A stretch of DNA of 13,699 nt from an uncultured Ruminococcus sp. (lineage in GTDB: Bacteria; Bacillota_A; Clostridia; Oscillospirales; Ruminococcaceae): the NCBI GenBank assembly GCA_902782875.1, contig CACZPE010000056.1, positions 1 through 13,699 on the forward strand. The letters run 5' to 3'. This document shows positions 1 through 7,080 of this stretch, piece after piece. How positions within the stretch are numbered: position 1 is the first letter of the stretch; the number at the start of each line of letters is the position of its first letter. A program made the position numbers and the translations under genes. A model generated the notes under the pieces. It was not told the DNA's origin and did not search any database. It saw only the letters and a list, made by a program, of their open reading frames with translations.

Positions 1-267
1 GCAAAGCCGCTCTCGATAATAAAGCGCAGCCCCGAGGGGACAAAGGGCTTTCTTATCACCGCGGGGATAAAATGCCCTAACGCCATAGGGCTTATGGGGC
101 TAAATGCCATAGCCGCACAGAGCCTTACCAACTATTCGTTCATCATGCCGATGTGCCTTATCGCGGTATTCATAGTGGGGCTTCTTGGCAGAACGGACAA
201 GCCTTCAAAGCTCAGGCTTATCGGCTCTCTGCTGGTGATAGCCGGGATAGTGGGATTTCAGATATGA
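1..267 (+). CDS. C-terminal fragment of a multi-spanning membrane protein, possibly DMT/EamA-like transporter
   Basis: An open frame runs from the first base to a TGA at 265-267 and gives 88 residues with no start in the window, so this is the 3' end of a longer gene. The fragment is hydrophobic with about three membrane segments (roughly residues 17-42, 46-60 and 70-87), separated by a short basic loop containing GRTDKPSKLR. The ending, with a loop followed by RLIGSLLVIAGIVGFQI, resembles the last helices of DMT/EamA-type transporters, where a Gly-rich final helix follows a short charged loop. That family call is inference from pattern only; the diagnostic N-terminal half is missing. Its stop overlaps the next gene's start (ATGA at 264-267), which suggests translational coupling and co-transcription with the two following genes. 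Confidence 0.6.
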   Translation, partial: AKPLSIIKRSPEGTKGFLITAGIKCPNAIGLMGLNAIAAQSLTNYSFIMPMCLIAVFIVGLLGRTDKPSKLRLIGSLLVIAGIVGFQI

Positions 268-806
268 AGAAAAAGCTCGATAGAATACACACCGTACTTA
301 CGGTGTATCTGATATACAGAATACTTAATATACTGATAGTCGGCGGAATGCAGACAGCAGAGAATATCAGCGTACATCGTCTTTACATCAAAGATCCCGA
401 TCATTACTACTCATGGGAGCCGCATATGGTCATACCCGAGCTCCAGACGGTAAAGGAATACGATGATCTGCCATTCTGTCAGCGTGCATTCATGAGCAGA
501 GAAGTTTATGAGAGCAATATACCGTATAATCTGAAAATAGTGCTTATGAACACGGGTTTTGTACTGCTGCCCTGGACATCGCTCGGAGAATACTACGAGG
601 TTGAAGAAAAAGGATGGTACTCATCGGCACAGCATATCATAATATATGAGGTATTCGTATACAACGGGATAAATGTGTTTACTCAAAGACCGGAGCAGTA
701 TTTTGTTTATGTTGATCTGTTAAGTCTTTTTCTGATACCGGCACTGATTATCATATACATCATTTACAGTATCATAAGAATAAACAGATGGAGAAAACAA
801 AAATGA
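264..806 (+). CDS. Hypothetical protein with N- and C-terminal membrane segments
   Basis: This 180-residue protein is not one I recognise. It starts with a basic stretch (MKKKLDR), followed by a hydrophobic segment at about 10-28. The middle is long, polar and rich in aromatic residues (about 30-148, many Tyr and Trp). A second strong membrane segment at about 150-172 is followed by a basic tail (RINRWRKQK). The topology suggests both termini inside, with the aromatic domain facing out. I chose the ATG at 264 because it overlaps the upstream TGA and opens directly into the basic/hydrophobic start. The longer frame from 153 would overlap the upstream coding sequence by more than 100 bases and adds a non-membrane leader. 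The 3' end overlaps the acetyltransferase start by four bases. Function is unknown. Confidence 0.75.
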   Translation: MKKKLDRIHTVLTVYLIYRILNILIVGGMQTAENISVHRLYIKDPDHYYSWEPHMVIPELQTVKEYDDLPFCQRAFMSREVYESNIPYNLKIVLMNTGFVLLPWTSLGEYYEVEEKGWYSSAQHIIIYEVFVYNGINVFTQRPEQYFVYVDLLSLFLIPALIIIYIIYSIIRINRWRKQK

Positions 807-1363
807 AGCTTACAGATATTTTTGATGAAGATATGATCTTGAAGTCCGACAGGCTTATACTGCGTCCGCTGACTAAAAACGACGCTGATGATTTCTATGA
901 GATATTCTCAGACAGAGAGGTCATGAGATACTACGATGTGCTGCCGCTTGAAAACAAGGAGCAGGCAGAGATAATGCTGGACGGCTTTATAAAGGCACTT
1001 GCCGACAGGTCTATGCTCCGCTGGGGGATAGAATACAAGGGAAAGATGGTCGGCACCTGCGGATTTTTCAGCTTCAAGGATGACTGTATGAAGGCCGAGA
1101 TGGGCTATGAGCTGAATTCGGCGTATCACAGGCTCGGCATCATGTCGGAAGCACTGACTATGATACTTGATTTCATATTCGAAAAGAGCGGTATAAACAG
1201 GGTCGAAGCCTGGGTGGAGCCCGATAACACCGCATCGAAGGCAGTGCTGAAAAAGCTCGGCTTTACCCATGAGGGCACGCTCAGGCAATACGAATTCTGC
1301 CGCGACGGGATAATAGATATCACCGTCTGGAGCATTCTCCGAAATGACAGGTCGGCAGGCTGA
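803..1363 (+). CDS. GNAT family N-acetyltransferase (RimJ/RimL-like)
   Basis: A 186-residue protein of the RimJ/RimL branch of GNAT acetyltransferases, which move an acetyl group from acetyl-CoA to an amine, often a protein N-terminus or a small metabolite. The family opening LKSDRLILRPLTKNDADDFYEIFSD is at about 13-37. The acetyl-CoA pyrophosphate-binding loop is YHRLGIMSEAL at 108-118, and the motif-B signature NTASKAVLKKLGF is at 142-154, followed by a typical GTLRQYEF strand. I prefer the ATG at 803 over 788: it forms an ATGA overlap with the upstream stop and has GGAG at 790-793, nine bases upstream. The last residues (SAG) and the stop lie inside the palindromic repeat at 1354-1373, so the C-terminus may have been set by repeat insertion. 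The substrate cannot be told from sequence. Confidence 0.9.
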   Translation: MKLTDIFDEDMILKSDRLILRPLTKNDADDFYEIFSDREVMRYYDVLPLENKEQAEIMLDGFIKALADRSMLRWGIEYKGKMVGTCGFFSFKDDCMKAEMGYELNSAYHRLGIMSEALTMILDFIFEKSGINRVEAWVEPDNTASKAVLKKLGFTHEGTLRQYEFCRDGIIDITVWSILRNDRSAG

Positions 1364-1373
1364 GCCTGCACCC
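1354..1373. repeat. Palindromic repeat, copy 1 (GCAGGCTGAGCCTGC core)
   Basis: The core GCAGGCTGAGCCTGC (1355-1369) is a perfect palindrome with seven-base arms around one central base. The 20 bases 1354-1373 recur exactly at 10475-10494 in the same orientation, and both copies are followed by a similar C-rich tail ending in TCG. The TGA at 1361-1363 inside the palindrome is the stop codon of the acetyltransferase. It behaves like a dispersed REP-type element; the family assignment is inference. Confidence 0.75.
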
Positions 1374-1415
1374 GCCTCGCTGCGCAATGAATAGGGAGTG
1401 GGGAAAAGGGGATAC

Positions 1416-1502
1416 AAGGGGGAGAAACGAAGAGGGACGGTATCGTCGCTCCTCGTATTTCACTGATGAGTGCTCCGTCCCTCCGGTGTTTCATCCCCCT
1501 TG
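1416..1502. repeat. Imperfect long inverted repeat in intergenic region
   Basis: The left arm 1416-1440 (AAGGGGGAGAAAC then GAAGAGGGACGG) and the right arm 1475-1502 (CCGTCCCTC, then GTTTCATCCCCCTTG) pair with a few mismatches and a small bulge over about 25 bases. They enclose a 34-base centre. The element lies between the acetyltransferase and the terminator of the araC-type gene, in a 263-base stretch with no convincing gene. It could be a small MITE-like remnant or a structured 3' RNA of the acetyltransferase transcript. No T-run follows, so it is not a standard terminator. Confidence 0.5.
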
Positions 1503-1578
1503 AGTGCAAACTGATAGCCTTGCATTTGTTGTACGGTATGACGTACACACTAAACAGCCTTATATTTCTACCAACAAT

Positions 1579-1613
1579 AATCCGATGCCACAAAAACGTG
1601 ACATCGGATTTTA
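1579..1613. terminator. Hairpin terminator downstream of the araC-type gene
   Basis: AATCCGATG (1579-1587) pairs with CATCGGATT (1602-1610). After one C-A mismatch the stem continues with CAC/GTG, and the loop is AAAAAC. On the minus strand it begins 16 bases after the AraC stop and is followed by ATTATTGTTGG, a modest U-tract. On the plus strand the hairpin runs into TTTT. It probably ends the AraC transcript and may act both ways. Confidence 0.7.
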
Positions 1614-1626
1614 CAGTATCATCACT

Positions 1627-2406
1627 TTATCTTACTATCTTTCTGTATTCAGACGGTGTCATTCCCTTGCGCTGTCTGAACAGACGCATGAATACCACCT
1701 CGTTAGTATATCCGCAGCTCTCCGCCGTCTCCTTTACGGATATATCGGTATTTCTCAGCAGATACTCCGCACTGCGAAGTCGTGCATTTATCAGATCCTC
1801 ATAGCAGCTCACGCCGAACTGCTTTTTATACAGCCTCTGAAAATACGACGGGCTGAGATTTGCCATGTCGGCCATATCCTCAACACAGCTTATATTAGCA
1901 GGGCTGCTGTACATATCGGTGCGTATACCCTTGAGCTTTGCTGAATAGGGCGCCACAGCCGCGCGTCCCGGTTCTGCCTTGCTCCTGGCAGTTTTCATAA
2001 GCAGCAGGCGTATCAGCAGATCGGTGTATTCATCGACAGTCCCCTGCTCGGAAAGGCTCTCGTTTACTATCATCTGCATGATATCCTCCGCCTCGGCAGA
2101 ATCTGTCAGCTTCACGGGAGTATCAAAGGGGAGCCCCGTGGTCGAGTGAAAATCCTCCTCATCAGAGCAGTCCATATGTATAAAATGGTTTATGTATACA
2201 TCTGCAGCCGCAGTATAATGCTGACAAGTCCCTCTTCTGTAAAGAAGGGCGGTATCCGGGGCTATATCTGTGCGTTCACCGTTCAGATAAACCACGGCGG
2301 GGGTCTTGAATATCAGCAGCAGATCGTCGCCCGAGCCGTTCGGCCTGTCCACCTCAAAATCCTTTCCGTGACGGTATCCCACCCCTATGGAATGCAGCTT
2401 CATCAT
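1627..2406 (-). CDS. AraC family transcriptional regulator (divergent to GH51)
   Basis: A 259-residue cytoplasmic regulator with the usual AraC layout. The N-terminal cupin-like sensing domain is at about 1-140, with VYLNGERTDIAPDTALLYRRG matching the typical 'pleads for the lid' stretch of AraC_binding proteins. The C-terminal DNA-binding domain at about 155-257 holds two helix-turn-helix units: one around 173-195 (VEDMADMANLSPSYFQRLYKKQFG) and one around 223-246, ending in the family signature GYTNEVVFMRLFRQRKGMTPSEYRK. The start ATG at 2406-2404 has an excellent AGGAGGGG ribosome binding site just upstream; a second ATG follows at once. Transcription is divergent from the GH51 gene, and its own promoter is perfect consensus and overlaps the GH51 promoter. 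The likely role is sugar-responsive control of GH51 and of itself. The effector is inferred to be arabinose or an arabino-oligosaccharide. Confidence 0.92.
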   Translation of the reverse strand: MMKLHSIGVGYRHGKDFEVDRPNGSGDDLLLIFKTPAVVYLNGERTDIAPDTALLYRRGTCQHYTAAADVYINHFIHMDCSDEEDFHSTTGLPFDTPVKLTDSAEAEDIMQMIVNESLSEQGTVDEYTDLLIRLLLMKTARSKAEPGRAAVAPYSAKLKGIRTDMYSSPANISCVEDMADMANLSPSYFQRLYKKQFGVSCYEDLINARLRSAEYLLRNTDISVKETAESCGYTNEVVFMRLFRQRKGMTPSEYRKIVR

Positions 2407-2461
2407 AGTCTTTCCCCTCCTGCCGCATATGTCTCATAACACAAATAGTCAGTATAATAGT

Positions 2462-2490
2462 ATTATAAATCATTGAAAAACAAATGTCAA
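2462..2490 (-). promoter_or_regulatory. Perfect-consensus sigma-A promoter of the araC-type gene
   Basis: Read on the minus strand, TTGACA (2490-2485) is followed by exactly 17 bases and then TATAAT (2467-2462). Both hexamers are perfect consensus at ideal spacing. The inferred start is near 2455, leaving a leader of about 50 bases before the ATG with its AGGAGGGG site. Such a strong promoter on a regulator usually implies repression or autoregulation. Confidence 0.85.
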
Positions 2491-2492
2491 TG
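2471..2492. promoter_or_regulatory. Dyad overlapping both -35 regions, candidate operator
   Basis: CATTGA (2471-2476) and TCAATG (2487-2492) form an inverted repeat with a 10-base centre. The left arm overlaps the plus-strand -35, and the right arm overlaps the minus-strand -35. A protein bound here would affect both promoters. The flanking AraC protein is the obvious candidate, although AraC sites are more often direct repeats. Part of the symmetry follows simply from having two opposed -35 boxes. Confidence 0.4.
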
Positions 2493-2502
2493 GTTGTAAA
2501 AT
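2473..2502 (+). promoter_or_regulatory. Probable promoter of the GH51 operon
   Basis: On the plus strand, TTGAAA (2473-2478) is followed by 18 bases and TAAAAT (2497-2502). The match is decent but not perfect. It gives a start near 2510 and a leader of about 70 bases to the GH51 ATG at 2580, which has AAGGAG at 2565-2570. It overlaps the minus-strand promoter almost completely, so the two RNA polymerases would compete for the same DNA. Confidence 0.55.
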
Positions 2503-2579
2503 ATATCCAAGATTTACGGTAAACAACATGAGCGCCGAAAGCTTTATGTGGTTTATGGCTTTGAAAGGAGCTGCCCTCT

Positions 2580-4064
2580 ATGAAGTCAATAAAAATGTAT
2601 GTTAATGCGGCTGACAGGATCTCACACATCAATCCCGAGATCTACGGCCATTTTTCCGAGCACCTCGGCAGATGCATATACAACGGTATATACGTCGGCG
2701 AGGATTCCTCCATACCCAATATCAACGGTGTCCGCAAGGATATCATCGATGCCTTCAAGAAGATAAAGATGCCCGTACTGCGCTGGCCGGGCGGATGCTT
2801 TGCCGATGAGTACCACTGGAAGAACGGTATAGGCGATAAGTCCCAGCGCGCCAAGATGGTCAACACCAACTGGGGCGGCATAACCGAGGACAATTCCTTC
2901 GGCACACATGAGTTCTTCGATCTCTGCGAGGAACTGGAATGCGAGCCCTATCTTGCAGGCAATGTGGGCAGCGGCACAGTACAGGAGCTGGCTGAATGGA
3001 TAGAGTATATCACATTTGACGGCATATCCCCTATGGCCGATCTTCGCAGAAAGAACGGCAGAGAAAAGCCCTGGAAGCTGAAATATCTCGGTATAGGCAA
3101 CGAGAACTGGGGCTGCGGCGGAAATATGCGCATAGAGCACTATGTTGATCTCTACAGGCAGTACCAGACATTCTGCAAGAATTACAGCGGCAATGAGCTT
3201 TACAAGATCGCCTGCGGACCCGGCGGCGGAGATGAGCTGTTCTACAACTGGACAGACAAGCTGATGAAGAACGTCACACCCGCTATGACAAAGGCTATCA
3301 CCCTGCACTACTACACTCTGCCCACCAACGACTGGAACCACAAGGGCGACGCTGTGAAGTTTGACAGGGATGAATACTATACCACTCTTGAGCACACCCT
3401 GTTCATGGACCAGCTCATAGACAACCATATCAATATAATGAACAGATACGATCCCAAGGGCGAGATAAGCCTCATCGTCGATGAATGGGGTCTGTGGTTC
3501 GATGTTGAAGAGGGCACGAATCCCGGCTTCCTCTATCAGAAGAACACCATGCGCGATGCTGTTGTTGCAGCTATAAACCTGAATATATTCAACTCCAAGA
3601 GCAAGCGCGTGACTATGGCAAATCTTGCTCAGGCTGTAAATGTGCTCCAGGCTGTGATACTCACCGAGGGCGAGAAGATGGTGCTCACTCCCACATATCA
3701 TGTATTCGATATGTTCAAGGGTCATCAGAACGGCGAGCTGGTATACAGCTTTGCGGATGACGCACGCACAGGCGACGACAGGATACCCCTGCTCTCCAAG
3801 TCCGTATCCGTTAAGGACGGCGTAATGACCGTAACTCTCGCAAACTGCTCCATAGACGAGGATGCAGAGATATGCTGCAGTATAGACGGCTTTGACGCAA
3901 AGAACGCCGAGGCTCTCATACTCACCGCCGATGACGTACATATGGGCAACGACATAGATCATCCCGATGATGTTGTGATAAAGCCCTTTGAGATTACAAA
4001 GACAGATGCGGGCTTCACCGCCGTACTGCCCAAGTGCTCTGTAGTGACCGTCACACTCAGATGA
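2580..4064 (+). CDS. GH51 alpha-N-arabinofuranosidase, intracellular
   Basis: A 494-residue retaining glycosidase of family GH51 (AbfA-type, EC 3.2.1.55) that releases terminal alpha-L-arabinofuranose from arabinan or arabinoxylan oligosaccharides. The N-terminal family signature [23 protein letters not shown] is at 17-39, and [15 protein letters not shown] is at 66-80. The acid/base is Glu175 in GIGNENWG, and the nucleophile is Glu302 in VDEWGLWFD. The first position equals that of the well-studied Geobacillus enzyme, as I recall it. The C-terminal part after about residue 380 would be the beta-sandwich. Length is normal for single-module GH51. There is no signal peptide, so it acts in the cytoplasm on imported oligosaccharides. 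AAGGAG lies nine bases before the ATG. The gene is divergent from an AraC regulator, and its stop overlaps the next start (ATGA at 4061-4064). Confidence 0.96.
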   Translation: MKSIKMYVNAADRISHINPEIYGHFSEHLGRCIYNGIYVGEDSSIPNINGVRKDIIDAFKKIKMPVLRWPGGCFADEYHWKNGIGDKSQRAKMVNTNWGGITEDNSFGTHEFFDLCEELECEPYLAGNVGSGTVQELAEWIEYITFDGISPMADLRRKNGREKPWKLKYLGIGNENWGCGGNMRIEHYVDLYRQYQTFCKNYSGNELYKIACGPGGGDELFYNWTDKLMKNVTPAMTKAITLHYYTLPTNDWNHKGDAVKFDRDEYYTTLEHTLFMDQLIDNHINIMNRYDPKGEISLIVDEWGLWFDVEEGTNPGFLYQKNTMRDAVVAAINLNIFNSKSKRVTMANLAQAVNVLQAVILTEGEKMVLTPTYHVFDMFKGHQNGELVYSFADDARTGDDRIPLLSKSVSVKDGVMTVTLANCSIDEDAEICCSIDGFDAKNAEALILTADDVHMGNDIDHPDDVVIKPFEITKTDAGFTAVLPKCSVVTVTLR

Positions 4065-4309
4065 TCCCCTGCAAAAGATGTATGCTCTCCGAGATAGACC
4101 CCGACGGGCTCTACAGGGAAGTGAGCGAGCTCATAGCCCTGATACGCCCCGACGAACGGACCGAGGACGGCGAATACCGCCGCAGGCTCGGTATATGCTC
4201 GGAGTGCGACTCACTGAATACAGGCACCTGCGGAGTGTGCGGATGCTTTGCCGAGCTTCGCGCAGCAAAGAAAGCAATGCACTGTCCGCATGAAATGCAT
4301 AAATGGTAA
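4061..4309 (+). CDS. DUF6171-like small Cys-rich protein
   Basis: An 82-residue protein with eight cysteines: a CxxC at residues 4 and 7, then CSEC at 46/49, CGVCGC at 57/60/62 and a final C at 75. The pattern of an N-terminal CKRC, a [11 protein letters not shown] block, [10 protein letters not shown] and a terminal CPHEMHKW matches what I recall of the DUF6171 family in Clostridia, which is presumed to bind zinc or an iron-sulfur cluster and has no assigned role. I chose the ATG at 4061 because it overlaps the GH51 stop in an ATGA junction. The frame's earlier ATG at 4034 lies inside GH51 and adds nine residues before the conserved CKRC. Translation is probably coupled to GH51; whether that has functional meaning is unclear. 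Confidence 0.82.
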   Translation: MIPCKRCMLSEIDPDGLYREVSELIALIRPDERTEDGEYRRRLGICSECDSLNTGTCGVCGCFAELRAAKKAMHCPHEMHKW

Positions 4310-4340
4310 ACAGGGCGGCCGAACGGCCGCCCTGTTATTT
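4309..4340. terminator. Strong bidirectional terminator between convergent genes
   Basis: CAGGGCGGCC (4311-4320) pairs perfectly with GGCCGCCCTG (4325-4334) around a GAAC loop, with two further A-T pairs at the base and TTATTT following on the plus strand. On the minus strand the stem is followed by TTTACCATTT. It starts at the stop codon of the DUF6171-like gene and lies 13 bases beyond the stop of the convergent peptidase gene, so it can end both operons. Confidence 0.92.
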
Positions 4341-4352
4341 ATGTCTCAGTAT

Positions 4353-6029
4353 TTACTTCTTCAGCCACTCTGCGGCAGTTTCGGCTACGGTGCGCAGTGC
4401 GCCGTCAAAGGGGCTTTCAAGCCCTGCCGCCGCCACAAGCCCTGTGAAGGTATCCCTGCCGCCGAGGGATACGAGCCTGTAATAGCGTTCAAACGCATCC
4501 TGCCTGTCCTTCTGCATAAGCACCCAGAATTCGAGCGCAACGGTCTGTGCAAGGCAGTAGTCTATATAGTAGAAGGGTCTCTCGTAGATATGCGCCTGCC
4601 TCTGCCATGCTCTGCCCTCTCCGTAGAAAGCCGAGCCGTCAAGGTCTATCCAGGGCATATACAAAGCGGTCAGCCTCTTCCATTCGGCTATCCTGTCTGC
4701 GGGGGTATATTCCGGATGCTCGTATACACTGTGCTGGAAATGATCTACCATCGTGCCGTAGGGTATGAAGGTCAGCGCATCCGCAAGGTGCTTGCGGCGG
4801 AATTTCTCCGCATCACCGCCGAAGAAGTCCTCTGCGGCGCTCCATCCGAAGAATTCCATTGACATGGAGTGTATCTCGCAGGCCTCTATCGTCGGCAGCA
4901 TCACATCCGAGGGGGATGCCTTGCGGTTGACATACGCGGCAAATGCATGGCCTGCTTCATGTGTCACCACCTCAACATCGCCCTGTGTGCCGTTGAAGTT
5001 TGCAAATATGAAGGGGCTCTCGTAGTTTGCAATCTCTGTGCAGTAGCCGCCCTGCATCTTGCCCTTGCGGCTGTATACATCGAGCAGCTCGTTTTCGAGC
5101 ATGAAGTCAAAGAACTCTCCCGTCTCATCGGAAAGAGTATGATAAAACCTCTGTCCCGCCGAGAGTATATCCTCAGCGCTCCCCTTCGGCTTTGCGTTGC
5201 CGTCGCGGTAGAACAGGGAGGTATCGGCGTATTTCAGCGGATATGCGGCCCCTGTGCGCTCTGCCTGCTCTCTGAAGATACTGTCGGCAATGGGCACGAT
5301 GTATTTCACCACATCCTCCCTGAACGCCTTTATATCATTCTCATCATAGCAGTTTCTGGTCATATTCAGATAGCCGAGCTTTACATAGTTCTCAAAGCCC
5401 ATCTTCACGCCCATCTCGTGACGCACCTTAACCATATCGTCGTATATACGGTCAAGCTCGTCCTTATGGCTCATATAGAATCCGCTCTCGGCCGCCCATG
5501 CCTCGTGTCTGAGCCTGTCATCGGGCGACTGCTTGTAGGGCGTGAGCTGTGAAAGCGTGCATATCTTCCCGTCAAACTCGATCTGGGCGGAGGCTATCAG
5601 CTTTTCATACTCGGTGACAAGCTTGTTGTCCTGCTGCATCAGAGGGACTATCTCGGGAGAAAAGCTTCTGAGGAATATATCGGTATTCTTGAACATAACG
5701 CTGCCGAAGCGCTTTTCGAGCTCACTGCGGAATCTGTTCTCCGACAGTGCCTTTGCCACCTTCTGACACATCTCTGAGAAAAGAGGGCCGTTCTCGTCAA
5801 AGAAGTCCTCCTCAGCGGCATAGTACTCGTCCTCGGTGTTGATGCTATGGCGTATATAGCAGATATTCATCTGCGTGGAGTATTCCTTTGCGGTCTCATC
5901 CCACTCAAGATAGACATCTGCCGCCTCATCCGCCGATGCTGCAGCGTCAAGTCTCTCAGCGGCTTTTTCCGCCGCCTTTCCCATAGCATCCATATCGGGA
6001 CGCACATACTTCATTTCAGAAAATTTCAT
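4353..6029 (-). CDS. M3 family oligoendopeptidase (PepF-like)
   Basis: A 558-residue zinc metallopeptidase of family M3, close to the oligoendopeptidase F group, which cleaves short peptides in the cytoplasm. The zinc motif HEAGH is at 357-361 within VVTHEAGHAFAAY, with His357 and His361 as ligands and Glu358 as the catalytic base. The third ligand is probably Glu385 in IEACEIHSMSMEFF. An all-helical N-terminal part and the late motif YERPFYYIDYCLAQTVALEFW fit the family. Length is normal and no signal peptide is seen. The ATG at 6029 follows only a weak AGG-containing site (GCAGGTAG), consistent with coupling to the RNase M5-like gene, whose stop is three bases upstream. It is the last gene of the minus-strand run and is followed by the strong terminator. 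Confidence 0.93.
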   Translation of the reverse strand: MKFSEMKYVRPDMDAMGKAAEKAAERLDAAASADEAADVYLEWDETAKEYSTQMNICYIRHSINTEDEYYAAEEDFFDENGPLFSEMCQKVAKALSENRFRSELEKRFGSVMFKNTDIFLRSFSPEIVPLMQQDNKLVTEYEKLIASAQIEFDGKICTLSQLTPYKQSPDDRLRHEAWAAESGFYMSHKDELDRIYDDMVKVRHEMGVKMGFENYVKLGYLNMTRNCYDENDIKAFREDVVKYIVPIADSIFREQAERTGAAYPLKYADTSLFYRDGNAKPKGSAEDILSAGQRFYHTLSDETGEFFDFMLENELLDVYSRKGKMQGGYCTEIANYESPFIFANFNGTQGDVEVVTHEAGHAFAAYVNRKASPSDVMLPTIEACEIHSMSMEFFGWSAAEDFFGGDAEKFRRKHLADALTFIPYGTMVDHFQHSVYEHPEYTPADRIAEWKRLTALYMPWIDLDGSAFYGEGRAWQRQAHIYERPFYYIDYCLAQTVALEFWVLMQKDRQDAFERYYRLVSLGGRDTFTGLVAAAGLESPFDGALRTVAETAAEWLKK

Positions 6030-6032
6030 GAT

Positions 6033-6626
6033 CTACCTGCTTTCATTGAAAATATTGCGACAGACTTCCCTGAGCTCATCAGCGGTCATTATCGTATTGA
6101 GTATATCTATAAGCGGATTTGCTGTCATAAGCTCGGGCAGTGAAAGATGTTTCAGCAGTTTCTTCCTGCGCTCCGATGCATCAGGCGTGCCCGTCAGGCC
6201 GAGCTCATAGAGCAGAGTCTTGTCTATGTCGCCCTTCCTGCGCTGTGAGGTGTTCACCCCTGCCTTGCGGAAAGCCTCCTCAAGCGTCTTTTCATCAATG
6301 CCCTCAACGCCCAGCTTTCCTTCCTTCGAGGGCTTGTCCTTGCGCTTTTCCTTGCCGAATACATCGGGTATGTATACGTTTATCACATTTTCGGGATGCT
6401 TTACTATACCCTTGATATGATTTCTTATCACAAAGCCCGCGCTGTCTGAATCGGTCAGTATGATTATCCCCGTTGTGTCGGCGTAGTGCCTTATCAGAGC
6501 GGTCTTTTCCGCATCCTTGAACACGCGGAAGCCGTCTGTGCATATTATCACGCCGTCTATCACCGACGCAAGCTTTATCTTGTCATATTTTCCCTCAACT
6601 ATTACCGCGCGGTCCGTACTTATCAT
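6033..6626 (-). CDS. rnmV: Toprim-domain ribonuclease M5-like protein
   Basis: A 197-residue Toprim protein of the RNase M5 type, the enzyme that matures 5S rRNA precursors in Gram-positive bacteria. The Toprim domain runs from about 6 to 95, with the catalytic Glu11 in VIVEGKYDKIKL and the acidic pair Asp59/Asp61 in ILTDSDSAGFVIRN. The linker KEGKLGVEGIDEKTLEEAF (101-119) leads into the C-terminal DUF4093-type domain. I place the start at the ATG at 6626: a GAGGAA site lies nine bases upstream, overlapping the previous gene's stop. The frame also extends to a TTG at 6641, but that would remove this site. The symbol rnmV is by family; clostridial genomes hold several M5-like Toprim proteins, and the substrate is inferred. 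Confidence 0.82.
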   Translation of the reverse strand: MISTDRAVIVEGKYDKIKLASVIDGVIICTDGFRVFKDAEKTALIRHYADTTGIIILTDSDSAGFVIRNHIKGIVKHPENVINVYIPDVFGKEKRKDKPSKEGKLGVEGIDEKTLEEAFRKAGVNTSQRRKGDIDKTLLYELGLTGTPDASERRKKLLKHLSLPELMTANPLIDILNTIMTADELREVCRNIFNESR

Positions 6627-6630
6627 ATGA

Positions 6631-7065
6631 TCATTCCTCAAAAACGCCGAGCTTGTACATCAGGCCGGCAGCACCTGCCGCCGTCAGGCCGTAGCCTATT
6701 GCAAGGTCCTTGTAGAATGCGCCCTTTTCCCCGAGCGCCCCGAGCATATTCATAAGCACGCCGAAGCACTTGATCAGGGAGGTCTCTCCTCCGAGGGCAC
6801 GGTACAGCTGAATGCTCCAGTTGAGTCTTGTGGCGATATATACCGATATCAGCACTATCACTGCCGTTATTATAAGTCCTGTCTTGCTCAGGCCCTTGCC
6901 GAGCAGGAAATATCCGCCGAAAGCACACAGACATAATGCAAAGCCGCCTATATATGCTATCGCTCCGAAAGATCCTATCAGGCACCATATTCCTGTTGCG
7001 AGCGCCGCGCCAAGAAGCGCGCCTATCGTGCCCGTTATTTTGTTGTCATCATTGTCAAGAAACAT
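6631..7065 (-). CDS. Small four-TM membrane protein, unknown function
   Basis: A 144-residue hydrophobic protein with about four membrane segments (roughly 12-32, 34-56, 62-80 and 118-138), a short acidic N-terminus (MFLDNDDNK) and a connecting loop at 81-117. The first half (GTIGALLGAALATGIW, then a Gly/Ala-rich second helix and GKGLSKTG) resembles a module I have seen in membrane proteins of clostridia, but I cannot attach a function. The ATG at 7065 has GGAAGGA about eight bases upstream. It lies 15 bases after the acidic orphan gene and four bases before the RNase M5-like ATG, so co-transcription is very likely. Confidence 0.75.
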   Translation of the reverse strand: MFLDNDDNKITGTIGALLGAALATGIWCLIGSFGAIAYIGGFALCLCAFGGYFLLGKGLSKTGLIITAVIVLISVYIATRLNWSIQLYRALGGETSLIKCFGVLMNMLGALGEKGAFYKDLAIGYGLTAAGAAGLMYKLGVFEE

Positions 7066-7080
7066 ACTACTGTCCTTCCG

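Noticed and set aside
153..263. Upstream start of the two-TM protein at 153
   Set aside because: It would overlap the preceding membrane protein frame by over 100 bases. The ATG at 264 forms a clean ATGA junction and begins directly with a basic/hydrophobic N-terminus.
908..1593. Minus-strand open frames overlapping the acetyltransferase and the intergenic repeat
   Set aside because: They overlap a clear GNAT gene and run through inverted repeats. No plausible start or motif was found.
2622..3962. Long open frame (446 codons) on the minus strand opposite GH51
   Set aside because: It is a shadow caused by codon bias of the GH51 gene. It has no ribosome binding site, its composition is odd (Val, Tyr, Ala and Cys rich) with no motif, and the plus strand carries clear catalytic residues.
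4869..5552. Plus-strand open frame of 227 codons within the peptidase gene
   Set aside because: It lies opposite the HEAGH-containing M3 peptidase, whose frame is fully consistent with its family; this is a mirror-frame artefact.
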